Below are positions 1 through 6,173 of a stretch of 64,000 nt of DNA, piece by piece. Position 1 is the stretch's first letter, and each line of letters starts with the position of its first letter. The stretch covers positions 148,332 through 212,331 of the forward strand of contig MTMF02000009.1 of the NCBI GenBank assembly GCA_002011125.2, given 5' to 3'. The notes under the pieces are model-generated. The model saw nothing but the letters and a program-made list of their open reading frames with translations. It did no database searches and was not told the origin of the DNA. Origin of the DNA: Candidatus Hydrothermarchaeum profundi. Lineage in GTDB: Archaea; Hydrothermarchaeota; Hydrothermarchaeia; Hydrothermarchaeales; Hydrothermarchaeaceae. The translations under genes and the position numbers were made by a program.

Positions 1-195
1 CCTTTACATTACCCGTTACTCAATAAAATTCCTACACATCAAGCTAAGTTAATTTTTGATGTAGGCGATGAAAATTTCAAAGAAACATTTGAAATAATGA
101 CTGACAAAGAAGATTATGAATCACTTAAACAATCGATAGAAAGTGCCAGGACTGGAAGATTTTTTACGTTTGAGGAGATTTTTAAGTGTGTATAA
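1..195 (+). CDS. antitoxin-like protein, C-terminal part (5' end outside window)
   Basis: The frame is open from the first base to TAA at 193-195 and gives about 64 residues ending in a charged helix, FTFEEIFKCV. The short acidic tail that closes on an EEIFK-type helix is common in RelB/Phd-like antitoxins. The stop codon overlaps the GTG start of the RelE-like gene, the usual coupling of antitoxin to toxin. The N-terminal DNA-binding part is off the window, so the family is inferred from position and not from a motif. Confidence 0.55.
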   Translation, partial: PLHYPLLNKIPTHQAKLIFDVGDENFKETFEIMTDKEDYESLKQSIESARTGRFFTFEEIFKCV

Positions 196-517
196 ACCAT
201 TCTTTACTGAATATTTTAACGAAAAAATTAAAAAATGGCTGAAGAAAGATAGAAACGCGGTAATAAAGGTTAAAAAGAAGATTGAGGATGATTTGTTTTT
301 AAGTGACCCTCAAAGAAAAGCTATTTTAATAAAAGATCCTGACCTACTTGGAATGAGAAGGACAAAGTTCAGTAATATAAGACTTTCTTTTAATATCTGC
401 AAAGAATGTAAGGAAACCGGGGAGAAGGAAATTTATAATTGTAATTTTTGTGATCAATTACCAGAGAATGCAATAGTGATATTTGACTTTGATTATAGGA
501 AGAGTTTTTATAAATAA
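188..517 (+). CDS. RelE/ParE-like toxin with CxxC...CxxC insert
   Basis: About 110 residues. Seen: an N-terminal basic helix (FNEKIKKWLKKD), a second helix (KVKKKIEDDL), then DPDLLGMRRTKFSNIRLSFNI, which follows the RelE pattern (LG.RR...G.YRI.Y), and a C-terminal strand ending FDYRKSFYK. Between the last strands sit CKEC and CNFC, which could hold a metal; this insert is not part of standard RelE. GTG at 188, overlapping the upstream stop, puts the start directly before YKPFF. An ATG at 143 in the same frame would add 15 residues lying inside the upstream gene and is less likely. RelE-type toxins cut mRNA on the ribosome; that activity is inferred. Confidence 0.65.
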   Translation: MYKPFFTEYFNEKIKKWLKKDRNAVIKVKKKIEDDLFLSDPQRKAILIKDPDLLGMRRTKFSNIRLSFNICKECKETGEKEIYNCNFCDQLPENAIVIFDFDYRKSFYK

Positions 518-542
518 TGATACAAAAGATAATAGAAAGAAT

Positions 543-1133
543 ATGAACTTTATAACGCTTGATATTGAAGTCGTACCAATTGATTTTGAAGATAAAATGG
601 TCATAGATTATCTAATATCAAAGCAATTTACTGTAGGATTAAATCCACTTTTTGCTAAAATCATCGTTATTGGATTAAAAGAGAATAAACAAGATCCTAT
701 ATGTTACTACGGAGACAATGAGAAAGAGATCCTGCAAAAGTTTTGGGACTATTATTATGAAAAAAAACCCGAAAAAATAGTAACTTTCAACGGATATAAA
801 TTCGATGTTCCTTTTATTTATGTAAGATCGGCAATCAACGGATTGAAAAAGAAACCACTTATTGGGATTAATAGAAACAAATGGTATATGGAGGGTTCTA
901 ATCATTTTGACTGTATGTTGTTTCTTTCTGGAATGGAGAATTTCCAATGGGTTGCGAAAGATATTGCTTGTAAAATGTTAGGAATCTCCGTACCTGAAAA
1001 TAGGTTAACCATAGATGAATTGTTACTAAATTACAGGAAGGGAAATTGGGATCCCATTATCCAATATAACAAAGAAGATTTGACAATGACAGAACAATTG
1101 TATGAAAAATTATTGTATTTCGACATGAAATGA
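543..1133 (+). CDS. DEDDy-type 3'-5' exonuclease domain protein
   Basis: A single-domain protein of 196 residues resembling the proofreading exonuclease domain of family B polymerases. Seen: ExoI (TLDIEVVP near residue 6), ExoII (VTFNGYKFDVPF, mid-protein) and ExoIII (YNKEDLTMT, with the Tyr and Asp spacing of the DEDDy subtype). These supply the acidic residues that bind two metal ions for 3'-5' removal of nucleotides. ATG at 543 is preferred because the protein then opens directly on the ExoI strand; an ATG at 483 would lie inside the toxin gene. It follows the toxin gene by 25 bases on the same strand and may be co-transcribed. Its substrate is unknown. Confidence 0.75.
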   Translation: MNFITLDIEVVPIDFEDKMVIDYLISKQFTVGLNPLFAKIIVIGLKENKQDPICYYGDNEKEILQKFWDYYYEKKPEKIVTFNGYKFDVPFIYVRSAINGLKKKPLIGINRNKWYMEGSNHFDCMLFLSGMENFQWVAKDIACKMLGISVPENRLTIDELLLNYRKGNWDPIIQYNKEDLTMTEQLYEKLLYFDMK

Positions 1134-1272
1134 TGAACATGCCGAATCTTTTTATTGAATTTTTAAAAGATTTTTTTAAGCCTCCTTAAATATTTCGAAA
1201 AACGTGTAGGCGAATTTTATCCGAATTTCAAAAACAAGATAAGCTTTCACCGTTTAACATTTGGGGTATGAG

Positions 1273-1374
1273 ATGTCCAAGGCATCCCCGGGTAAGCCTC
1301 TTGGTCAAGCTCTAGCTTTTCTTAGGCCTCGGCCACCTAGAAAGCGGCGAGGTTATTATACACTGCGGAGCTAA
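1273..1374 (+). CDS. possible 33-residue basic peptide
   Basis: ATG at 1273 opens 33 codons rich in Arg, Lys and Pro (RPRPPRKRRG) and ends at TAA. The upstream TTTGGGGTATGAG gives at best a weak ribosome binding site. The composition suggests nucleic acid binding, but an open frame this short can occur by chance in GC-rich sequence. It lies at the left margin of the GC-rich block. The remaining bases between 1,134 and 1,391 show no other gene. Confidence 0.25.
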   Translation: MSKASPGKPLGQALAFLRPRPPRKRRGYYTLRS

Positions 1375-1391
1375 GAGAAGATAAAGGGGAA

Positions 1392-1685
1392 TTACTGAAT
1401 CTCTTTGTACCAGGTAGAGGCCTTGTTAGGGTCTTCCTTCTCTTCCTGGCTTAGAACCTCGTCTAGGGCCCGGTATAGCTTGGCCGCCTCCCTCGGAGTC
1501 ATGTGTATCCTTAATGGAGGAGGGCACAAAATCAGGCCGGATTTCATCTCTATTGAGGCAAGCTTCAATATGATCGTTCCCAGGTCTGAAGTCTCGTCCC
1601 TCTCAGCCTTTGCGTCCTCCACTTCTACAAAGATCATTTGCTCCACCATGTTACCTTCTCCTTGTACTTCATTATCTATTATCAA
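1392..1685 (-). CDS. hypothetical acidic protein
   Basis: About 97 residues, acidic, with a C-terminal helix MTPREAAKLYRALDEVLSQ. No family recognised. TTG at 1685 has GGAGGTGA five bases upstream and is preferred. Two other starts are possible: ATG at 1649, behind AAGGAGAAGG, and GTG at 1700, which lies upstream of the SD. Divergent from the small gene at 1,788, with an AT-rich shared promoter gap. Probably a plasmid or virus gene of unknown role. Confidence 0.6.
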   Translation of the reverse strand: MIIDNEVQGEGNMVEQMIFVEVEDAKAERDETSDLGTIILKLASIEMKSGLILCPPPLRIHMTPREAAKLYRALDEVLSQEEKEDPNKASTWYKEIQ

Positions 1686-1787
1686 TTTCCTCACCTCCAC
1701 TAATATCTTTCTACTTTATTATAAACTAATAATAAAGTAGTAAATTATTTAAATGTTTCTATCTAAAAACTAAGAAAGGTGATAGAA

Positions 1788-1955
1788 ATGGGGAAGAAAG
1801 AAGTAAAGAAAATCATGGTAACACTAGACATGGAGCAATACAAGCTCCTGCAAAGGCTCAAAGGCTTCGGGGTCAAGGACGCTGAAAAGCTGCGTAACGT
1901 GTTTATCGCATATCTATCTGAGAAGAGCTACCTCAAAGAGGCAAGCAAAAAATAA
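1788..1955 (+). CDS. small ribbon-helix-helix-like protein
   Basis: 55 residues. After a basic start (MGKKEVKKI) comes a strand MVTLDMEQYKLLQRLKGFG, then helices with EKLRNVFIAYLSEKSY. The order strand-helix-helix and the motif VTLDMEQYKLL resemble CopG/Arc-type regulators, common on archaeal plasmids. The SD sequence AAAGGTGAT lies just upstream. A TATA-like run TAAATTATTTAAAT is at 1,741-1,754. First gene of a two-gene rightward unit with the membrane protein that follows. Confidence 0.55.
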   Translation: MGKKEVKKIMVTLDMEQYKLLQRLKGFGVKDAEKLRNVFIAYLSEKSYLKEASKK

Positions 1956-1984
1956 AAAAAGAATCACCACTAAAACCGATTCCT

Positions 1985-2155
1985 ATGTTTGGGAAGATAC
2001 CCTCCAAGATACTCGGCCTAATACTTTCAACAATGGGCCTAGGCGTGATCCTACTTGTCCTTGCGCCAGAGATCTATGGAGAAATGGCCGACCTTGTAAC
2101 AGGCATTATTGGAATAATCATCTTGCTTATAGGAATCTTCAAACTACTAAAATAA
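1985..2155 (+). CDS. small membrane protein, two predicted TM segments
   Basis: 56 residues. After a basic N-terminus (MFGKIPSK) come a hydrophobic stretch (ILGLILSTMGLGVILLVLA), a short acidic loop (PEIYGEMAD) and a second hydrophobic stretch (LVTGIIGIIILLIGIF) ending in KLLK. This is a helical hairpin in the membrane. It starts 29 bases after the preceding gene. Hairpin proteins of this size are frequent in archaeal plasmids and viruses; the function is unknown. Confidence 0.5.
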   Translation: MFGKIPSKILGLILSTMGLGVILLVLAPEIYGEMADLVTGIIGIIILLIGIFKLLK

Positions 2156-2448
2156 AGTTCCTTTTTTACAATAATGTTTATAAAGCTATATATATTAATT
2201 AAAAAATATTTGTAAAAGGCTGTATTATGTCAAGAATAATGTAGGATAAAATTACAGAACTATAGGAATTTGCTGGTAACAGGCTAACAGCTGAAAACCC
2301 TACTATAATATAAATATATAGTGGGCTATGGGTTCCTGCATGCTAACAAGATAAAACAATTCTATAATATTTTGTTAACCAATGTGCCCTAGTATTTTAC
2401 AAAATGGTTAACGGATAAGGCTCTTACCGTTCACTCTGGTTATTTCTT
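2156..2448. other. AT-rich non-coding region between convergent genes; repeats, possible origin
   Basis: No gene seen. The stretch holds an imperfect inverted repeat at about 2,296-2,335 (AACCC...TACTATA against TATAGTGGG...GGGTT). GTTAACCA at 2,374-2,381 is inverted as TGGTTAAC at 2,405-2,412, and a third GTTAAC is at 2,456-2,461. The motif GCTAAC(A) recurs near 2,283 and 2,342. It lies at the joint end of two converging transcription units, so part may be terminators. Repeats in AT-rich DNA on a replicon with an ATPase also fit an origin. Neither is proved. Confidence 0.35.
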
Positions 2449-2592
2449 CTAACTTGTTAACTTGTGGATGTAGCGTTTAACCGTGCTTGGCGAGACACCC
2501 GCCTTACGGGCGGTCGAGTGGAAGCCATAGCCCCTGCTATAGTACCTGAGGATCTCCACAAGCTGCTTGGCCGTTATGGGATGGTTGGGCAA
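2449..2592 (-). CDS. 47-residue helix-turn-helix protein, TTG start
   Basis: The frame reads an HTH of resolvase/transposase-like form: ITAKQLVEILRYY, then FHSTARKAGVSPSTVKRYIHKL. The helix STARKAG, turn VSP and recognition helix STVKRYI are clear. TTG at 2,592 has AAAGGTGGG just upstream. Further upstream in the same frame an ATG (ATG CCG GGC) is followed at once by TAA and then GAA AGG TGG GAA, which would read as a natural N-terminus. The current gene may therefore be a shortened form. Last gene of the leftward operon; likely a DNA-binding regulator. Confidence 0.6.
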   Translation of the reverse strand: MPNHPITAKQLVEILRYYSRGYGFHSTARKAGVSPSTVKRYIHKLTS

Positions 2593-2727
2593 GGCTTCCC
2601 ACCTTTCTTAGCCCGGCATAGCTCAGGAAACCCGATGCAATGTTTAACTCCTCCTCTGGGTGGCGTGAGCATGCAGCCCCTGCAATGGCTTGGTATCAGG
2701 CTTGGCTCACAAATCTCCAAGGATATT

Positions 2728-2979
2728 TCACCACCATGCCCTAGAATGCACCAGGAAGCTAACGAGCCCTGGAGCCATGATGATCCTAGGAAGCCGTTTA
2801 AGCCGGTAACCAGTCGGCCCAGGCATGACAAGAGCAACCAGGCTTGGAGCCAGCAAGTAGTAGCATGACAGCAGGCCAAAGGGGAAAGAAAAAGGATAGG
2901 GTGAAAGCCAAGCGAAGAACAACGAGGCCGGAAGAAGAACCCGCTTGTGTGAATGAAGGGCTACCAGGATCGTCTTCAT
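2728..2979 (-). CDS. small membrane protein
   Basis: 83 residues. The first 50 are strongly hydrophobic (LLPASLFFAWLS; FGLLSCYYLLAPSLVALVM) and would form one or two membrane helices; the tail is basic, then hydrophobic (YRLKRLPRIIM). The ATG lies inside the last codons of the preceding gene and has GGAGGGGAGG directly upstream, a strong coupling signal. This supports coding although the residue composition is unusual. The 135 bases between it and the HTH gene hold only very short frames. Function unknown. Confidence 0.5.
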   Translation of the reverse strand: MKTILVALHSHKRVLLPASLFFAWLSPYPFSFPFGLLSCYYLLAPSLVALVMPGPTGYRLKRLPRIIMAPGLVSFLVHSRAWW

Positions 2980-3107
2980 ATCCTCCCCTCCTTCTTCAGC
3001 TCCTTGAGCCTGGCCTTTATCTCACGCCTATACGCCTCTATCTCCCTTTTCCTCTCCTCAAGGGTAGACGGCTTACGCTTTCTCTTGAACAACCTTGGAA
3101 TCTTCAA
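2976..3107 (-). CDS. 43-residue highly charged helical protein
   Basis: Starts with TTG overlapping the TGA of the upstream zinc-ribbon gene, behind GGGAGG. The protein is basic at the start (FKRKRKPS) and then one long charged helix (LEERKREIEAYRREIKARL), suited to coiled-coil or nucleic acid contact. Its TGA overlaps the next ATG. The regular overlaps on both sides and the clean amphipathic pattern argue that it is a real gene despite its size. No family recognised. Confidence 0.6.
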   Translation of the reverse strand: MKIPRLFKRKRKPSTLEERKREIEAYRREIKARLKELKKEGRI

Positions 3108-3538
3108 TTTCTATCAACCTCCCTCTTGATAAGTCTTTCAAGCCATGAAGATATCGGCCTGTACTCTTGGATCCTAGTATAGGTCTCCCTGTCAACCCTG
3201 CAGGCTACCACGAAGGGCTTACTCCTAGCATTGGTGCAGCGGATGCAGTACTTGGCGTTACCATGTCTATCGCTGATGTCTTCTCCACATCTCAGGCAGC
3301 GTCTAAAAGTCAGAGGTTTACCGTGATTTCTGGTAGGGGTTAATCTATTTCTATTCGCTTCCTCTAAACCTTGCCTACAGTTGCCTGTAGCTGACGAAAT
3401 TTGACCTGTAGATGCAGCTTCTTCATCTTCCACGAGACACTTTGACAGCGGCGGCCTTCTTTGATGCTTTGGTTGCCATAGTAGGCCGCATTTCCTACAT
3501 CGCAGCCTATTATTATGCTCGGCGAAGTCATTCTCCAC
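3104..3538 (-). CDS. zinc-ribbon protein with possible C-terminal DNA-binding tail
   Basis: About 144 residues from GTG at 3,538, which has AAGGAGG ten bases upstream. Seen: CRKCGLLW near the N-terminus, an Arg/Thr-rich linker, then CLRCGEDISDRHGNAKYCIRC, a four-cysteine zinc ribbon. A C-terminal segment follows (VACRVDRETYTRIQEY, SSWLERLIKREVDRN) with the strand-helix-helix layout of ribbon-helix-helix proteins. Probably binds DNA. Third gene from the operon's replication ATPase and coupled to the charged peptide downstream by a TTGA overlap. An upstream TTG at 3,568 in the same frame is possible but has no SD. Confidence 0.65.
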   Translation of the reverse strand: MENDFAEHNNRLRCRKCGLLWQPKHQRRPPLSKCLVEDEEAASTGQISSATGNCRQGLEEANRNRLTPTRNHGKPLTFRRCLRCGEDISDRHGNAKYCIRCTNARSKPFVVACRVDRETYTRIQEYRPISSWLERLIKREVDRN

Positions 3539-3584
3539 GGGTACCAGCCTCCTTAAGCTCCTTCTCAAAACAGTAAAGTCTCAT
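3528..3584 (-). CDS. 18-codon overlapping frame, possible frameshifted N-terminus
   Basis: ATG at 3,584 overlaps the TGA of the ATPase gene in an ATGA arrangement, as elsewhere in this operon. It reads MRLYCFEKELKEAGTRGE and stops, overlapping the GTG start of the zinc-ribbon gene in another frame. Either it is a short translated leader that delivers ribosomes to the next gene, or the zinc-ribbon protein once began here and a frame change separates the two. The peptide looks like a normal protein start. Confidence 0.35.
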   Translation of the reverse strand: MRLYCFEKELKEAGTRGE

Positions 3585-5530
3585 ACAGCCCTCCATGTAT
3601 CCGGCCCTCTGGGATTGTAAAGCTCTCCTTGAGTTTTCAGATATTGCAGGTCTCTATCCAACTGCTCAGAGTCTACGCCTTTTTCCACGGCCCAGTCTAA
3701 CAAGTCTTGGGTTGTGAGGTAGTCGATCTTCTGTTTTCTACACTCTGACTCAATGAATATTTTAATCGACCTATGTCTTTCCAGAGCCTCCTCATCCAAC
3801 AAGCTTAAATCAGGCTTGTTTTCATCTTTTACATCTTTTCTATTCGGTTTAACTCGGTTCCAAGTTTCACCGCTTCCATCACCGCTATCAGAGGATGGTT
3901 TACCCCCTAATTCGATGTTCTCGTTTTCGGTTACCGGTGTATAGATATATTTTTTTAAATCTTCATAAGCTAGTCTTGGATTTGAAAAATTGTTATTCTC
4001 TACATAACCAACCGAAACCGAATAGATGCTATTCAGCCATTCCTTGAACTCCTTTTCTCCAAATCTCTCCGCTAAACTCTGAAACCGAATCAAACCGAAT
4101 TCATTACCGTTGTTTTCAGATTTCGGACTTAATTCATAGATATTCCTCCTTCCCTCCTTATCAACGTACAAATAACCCCAGTCAACAAGCAAGTTAAGTT
4201 TCCGGTAAACATTATCCTGGCCAAGTCTTAATCCCAGTTCATTTGCCTTCTTAGTTACCTCTTTAACCGTGCCCTCCCCCGATTCTTTAACAGCTTTCAA
4301 TAGCGTTTCAAACTCCTCATCAAGGCCGGTTATAGTAGGCTTGATCGAGTTGAGTATTGCAGACCTCACGATCCTATAGTCCGCGAAAGTAGCGACCAGG
4401 TACTCCTCTCCCTCAATCTCTATAATGGGCCTATTCCTCTGATGCAGCAAAGCACAGGCCTGTATCAAGGCGCCTATCTTCCGAAAGTCTCTTCTAATCC
4501 TAACGTCCTGCTTTGGTATAGTCTCCTTAAGGACCCCCATATAGGGCACGAGAACCCTGTAAGGCTTCAGCGATTTCAGGGCATAGCGGATAACCCTTAG
4601 CTCTTCATCACTATTATTAGATGAACCTGGGAACATAAAGTCTCTAGCCTCGAACTCCAGTATCCTCTCGGTTTGTTCTTTAGATTCATCTAGGGTTATC
4701 GTCCACACCCTAGTTTTGAGCTCAGGATCGATTTTTTTCTCCACCTGGGTTGTAATGAAAACAGGCTTGCCCACGGTCTCGATCTCTTGGGTCTCAAGCC
4801 TCCCGTCCTCTGTCTTAACATTTGTAAGCAGCCTCAGTTTGCCCTCGGATATCCATTGTCTTAGGATCTCCACAGCCTCTTTGGCTCCCACTCCCTCACC
4901 AATCCACAGAATTTTACCGGTGATATCCTTGCCGATCCTATCAAGTGCCTTTTCTGTCACCCTAGTGTAGTATAAAACATCTTCTTCGAAGAGGCACTTG
5001 ATATTGTTTACAAGATATGATTTGCCTGTACTGCTTTGAGCCAACAGGAAGCACGCCTGCGGATCAGTATTCTTGGTTAAAAAGATAAGAAACAGCAGCA
5101 GCTTATTTTGGTCTTCTCCGACTATCTTTTTATCCAAGTACTCCTTGATTTCTCTTAGAATATAGGGATCGTCTAGCAGTTCTTCGGCTTTGGCTTCGAT
5201 CCAGTCGTCAACGTCCTCACTTTCTCCGGTGCTCTTGTTTTTTGTTTTGAATATCTGATTATACTCTGCAATTATTTCCCTTGCAATTCTTTCAGCCTCT
5301 TTTCCTCCTTCACGGCCTTTGAGGTCGAAAAGACTTTTTAAAATCTTCCGGAATTTATCTTGTACTGAGGGACGGGAGATATCGCCTAGGACGGTTTCGC
5401 CATGGACGATTTTATCCTCTTCGCCTCGGGTTACTTCGAAGGTGAACTTACCGTTGCTGTTCCAGTACCAAACTGAAAAATCTCCAAAGCTATACTCGGC
5501 TGCACCCCTATATCTTTCGCTAAGCGTCAT
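3581..5530 (-). CDS. AAA+/helicase-like ATPase of plasmid or virus replication type
   Basis: 649 residues. Walker A is A-QSST-GKS at residues 164-171 and a Walker B-like strand ILWIGEG lies near 207-213. A conserved VFITTQVEKKIDPELKTRVWTI block (about 250-280) resembles the sensor and arginine region of replicative AAA+ proteins. The C-terminal half carries a winged helix (GTVKEVTKKANELG, then YRKLNLLVDWGYLY) and a charged tail. It has no primase motif that I can see. It is the largest gene of the element and the best candidate for its replication initiator or helicase. ATGA overlap with the upstream winged-helix gene. Confidence 0.65.
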   Translation of the reverse strand: MTLSERYRGAAEYSFGDFSVWYWNSNGKFTFEVTRGEEDKIVHGETVLGDISRPSVQDKFRKILKSLFDLKGREGGKEAERIAREIIAEYNQIFKTKNKSTGESEDVDDWIEAKAEELLDDPYILREIKEYLDKKIVGEDQNKLLLFLIFLTKNTDPQACFLLAQSSTGKSYLVNNIKCLFEEDVLYYTRVTEKALDRIGKDITGKILWIGEGVGAKEAVEILRQWISEGKLRLLTNVKTEDGRLETQEIETVGKPVFITTQVEKKIDPELKTRVWTITLDESKEQTERILEFEARDFMFPGSSNNSDEELRVIRYALKSLKPYRVLVPYMGVLKETIPKQDVRIRRDFRKIGALIQACALLHQRNRPIIEIEGEEYLVATFADYRIVRSAILNSIKPTITGLDEEFETLLKAVKESGEGTVKEVTKKANELGLRLGQDNVYRKLNLLVDWGYLYVDKEGRRNIYELSPKSENNGNEFGLIRFQSLAERFGEKEFKEWLNSIYSVSVGYVENNNFSNPRLAYEDLKKYIYTPVTENENIELGGKPSSDSGDGSGETWNRVKPNRKDVKDENKPDLSLLDEEALERHRSIKIFIESECRKQKIDYLTTQDLLDWAVEKGVDSEQLDRDLQYLKTQGELYNPRGPDTWRAV

Positions 5531-5766
5531 TTCCCCTCTCCTCCTATGATCCGTATGCCGTGAAAAGGCACGATCTCAATCAGCCCGGCCTCTTCAAGCT
5601 CCCTCAACAGTCTTTTGGCATCCGCCTTAGGTAAGTGATACTTCCATGCTAGCAAGCGAAAAACCTCAGGGAACCGGACTATGCCACCGCTAGTGCGGGG
5701 CAGCTTTTTAAGGTCCTCGAGAATCCGGTAGTGTAGAACTGTTAGGGGGTTTTCCTTCGTCTTTAT
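5527..5766 (-). CDS. winged-helix protein, start codon unclear
   Basis: An open frame of 79 codons ends in TGA overlapping the ATPase ATG. It reads LTVLHYRILEDLKKLPRT, FPEVFRLLAWKYHLPKADAKRLLRELEEAGLIEIVPFHGIRI, a clear winged helix. The frame is closed by TAA upstream and contains no ATG, GTG or TTG before the domain; the only plausible initiation is ATA at 5,766 or another rare codon. Alternatively a small indel has cut it from an upstream start. It may autoregulate the operon. Confidence 0.6.
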   Translation of the reverse strand: MKTKENPLTVLHYRILEDLKKLPRTSGGIVRFPEVFRLLAWKYHLPKADAKRLLRELEEAGLIEIVPFHGIRIIGGEGK

Positions 5767-5780
5767 GAGTTAGCAACGTG

Positions 5781-5906
5781 CTACACATTCTTGATCACCT
5801 CCTGAACCTCCTTCGCTCGGTGGTGCTGGCCCCTCCCCACTGGGGCCTCCTCTTCAGCTTCTCTGAGCCAGCTGGCTAGAAGTGACCTCACCCTTTCCAC
5901 AGTCAT
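5781..5906 (-). CDS. 41-residue charged protein overlapping the AbrB gene
   Basis: ATG at 5,906 has GGGAGGG four bases upstream. The product is one amphipathic helix (VRSLLASWLREAEEEAP) followed by a basic segment and a second helix (AKEVQEVIKNV). It overlaps the 3' part of the AbrB-like gene by 53 bases in another frame. No family recognised. The good SD, the sensible residue pattern and the operon position support coding. Confidence 0.55.
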   Translation of the reverse strand: MTVERVRSLLASWLREAEEEAPVGRGQHHRAKEVQEVIKNV

Positions 5907-6042
5907 CGCCCTCCCTAATCGGCTTAAGTGATACTAGATAAACCCCTCCTAAGTCAACCATTTCAAATAAGGCGAAGGGCACGTTTATGACCCGTTTATT
6001 CCCCATTTTTGCGATTTTTCCCTTGAATTTCACAGTCGTCAT
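5854..6042 (-). CDS. AbrB-like DNA-binding protein
   Basis: 62 residues. The first 45 fit a swapped-hairpin AbrB domain: KGKIAKMGNKRVINVPFAL, then a hydrophobic core MVDLGGVYLVSLKPI. The polar tail is read through the start of the next gene in a different frame. First gene of the leftward operon and divergent from the winged-helix regulator, so it is placed to control both units. The start ATG follows GGTTGTGGTAAAAG, a weak SD. Confidence 0.6.
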   Translation of the reverse strand: MTTVKFKGKIAKMGNKRVINVPFALFEMVDLGGVYLVSLKPIREGDDCGKGEVTSSQLAQRS

Positions 6043-6173
6043 CTTTTACCACAACCTTTTATATGTTAACTTTCTATTATACACGTATGGAATCATCTAT
6101 GTATGTTTACCATTTAAATAAGTTTCCATTACGTATTCATTACGTATTTAAAAATTAGGAGGAGAAGCAAGAC
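6043..6173. promoter_or_regulatory. divergent control region with repeated ACGTAT
   Basis: Between the divergent AbrB-like and winged-helix genes. ACGTAT occurs at 6,083-6,088, 6,131-6,136 and 6,142-6,147; the last two sit in a direct repeat TTACGTATT spaced 11 bases, one helical turn. A TATA-like CATTTAAATAAG is at 6,111-6,122 for the rightward gene and a TTTATATG run at 6,058-6,065 may serve the leftward operon. The spacing suits an operator for one of the flanking regulators. Inferred from sequence only. Confidence 0.5.

Noticed and set aside
1405-1740. Plus-strand 111-codon open frame
   Set aside because: Antisense to the acidic protein gene, Ser-rich, no SD.
1-2400. Second copy of the tRNA-Cys 3' end as left attachment site
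   Set aside because: Scanned for GCCGAGGAGGGGAGTC-like sequence; only a short CCTCGGC near 1,327 was seen, too short and in the wrong orientation. The site may be outside the window.
2593-2612. Readthrough of the TAA as a recoded amino acid
   Set aside because: TAA is not used for pyrrolysine or selenocysteine and no supporting RNA structure was seen; a TTG start explains the gene.
2464-2868. Plus-strand 134-codon open frame
   Set aside because: It lies opposite the HTH and membrane genes, has no SD and a Pro/Arg-rich composition typical of a shadow in GC-rich DNA.
2844-3182. Plus-strand 112-codon open frame
   Set aside because: Opposite three overlapping minus-strand genes with good SDs; no sensible protein pattern.
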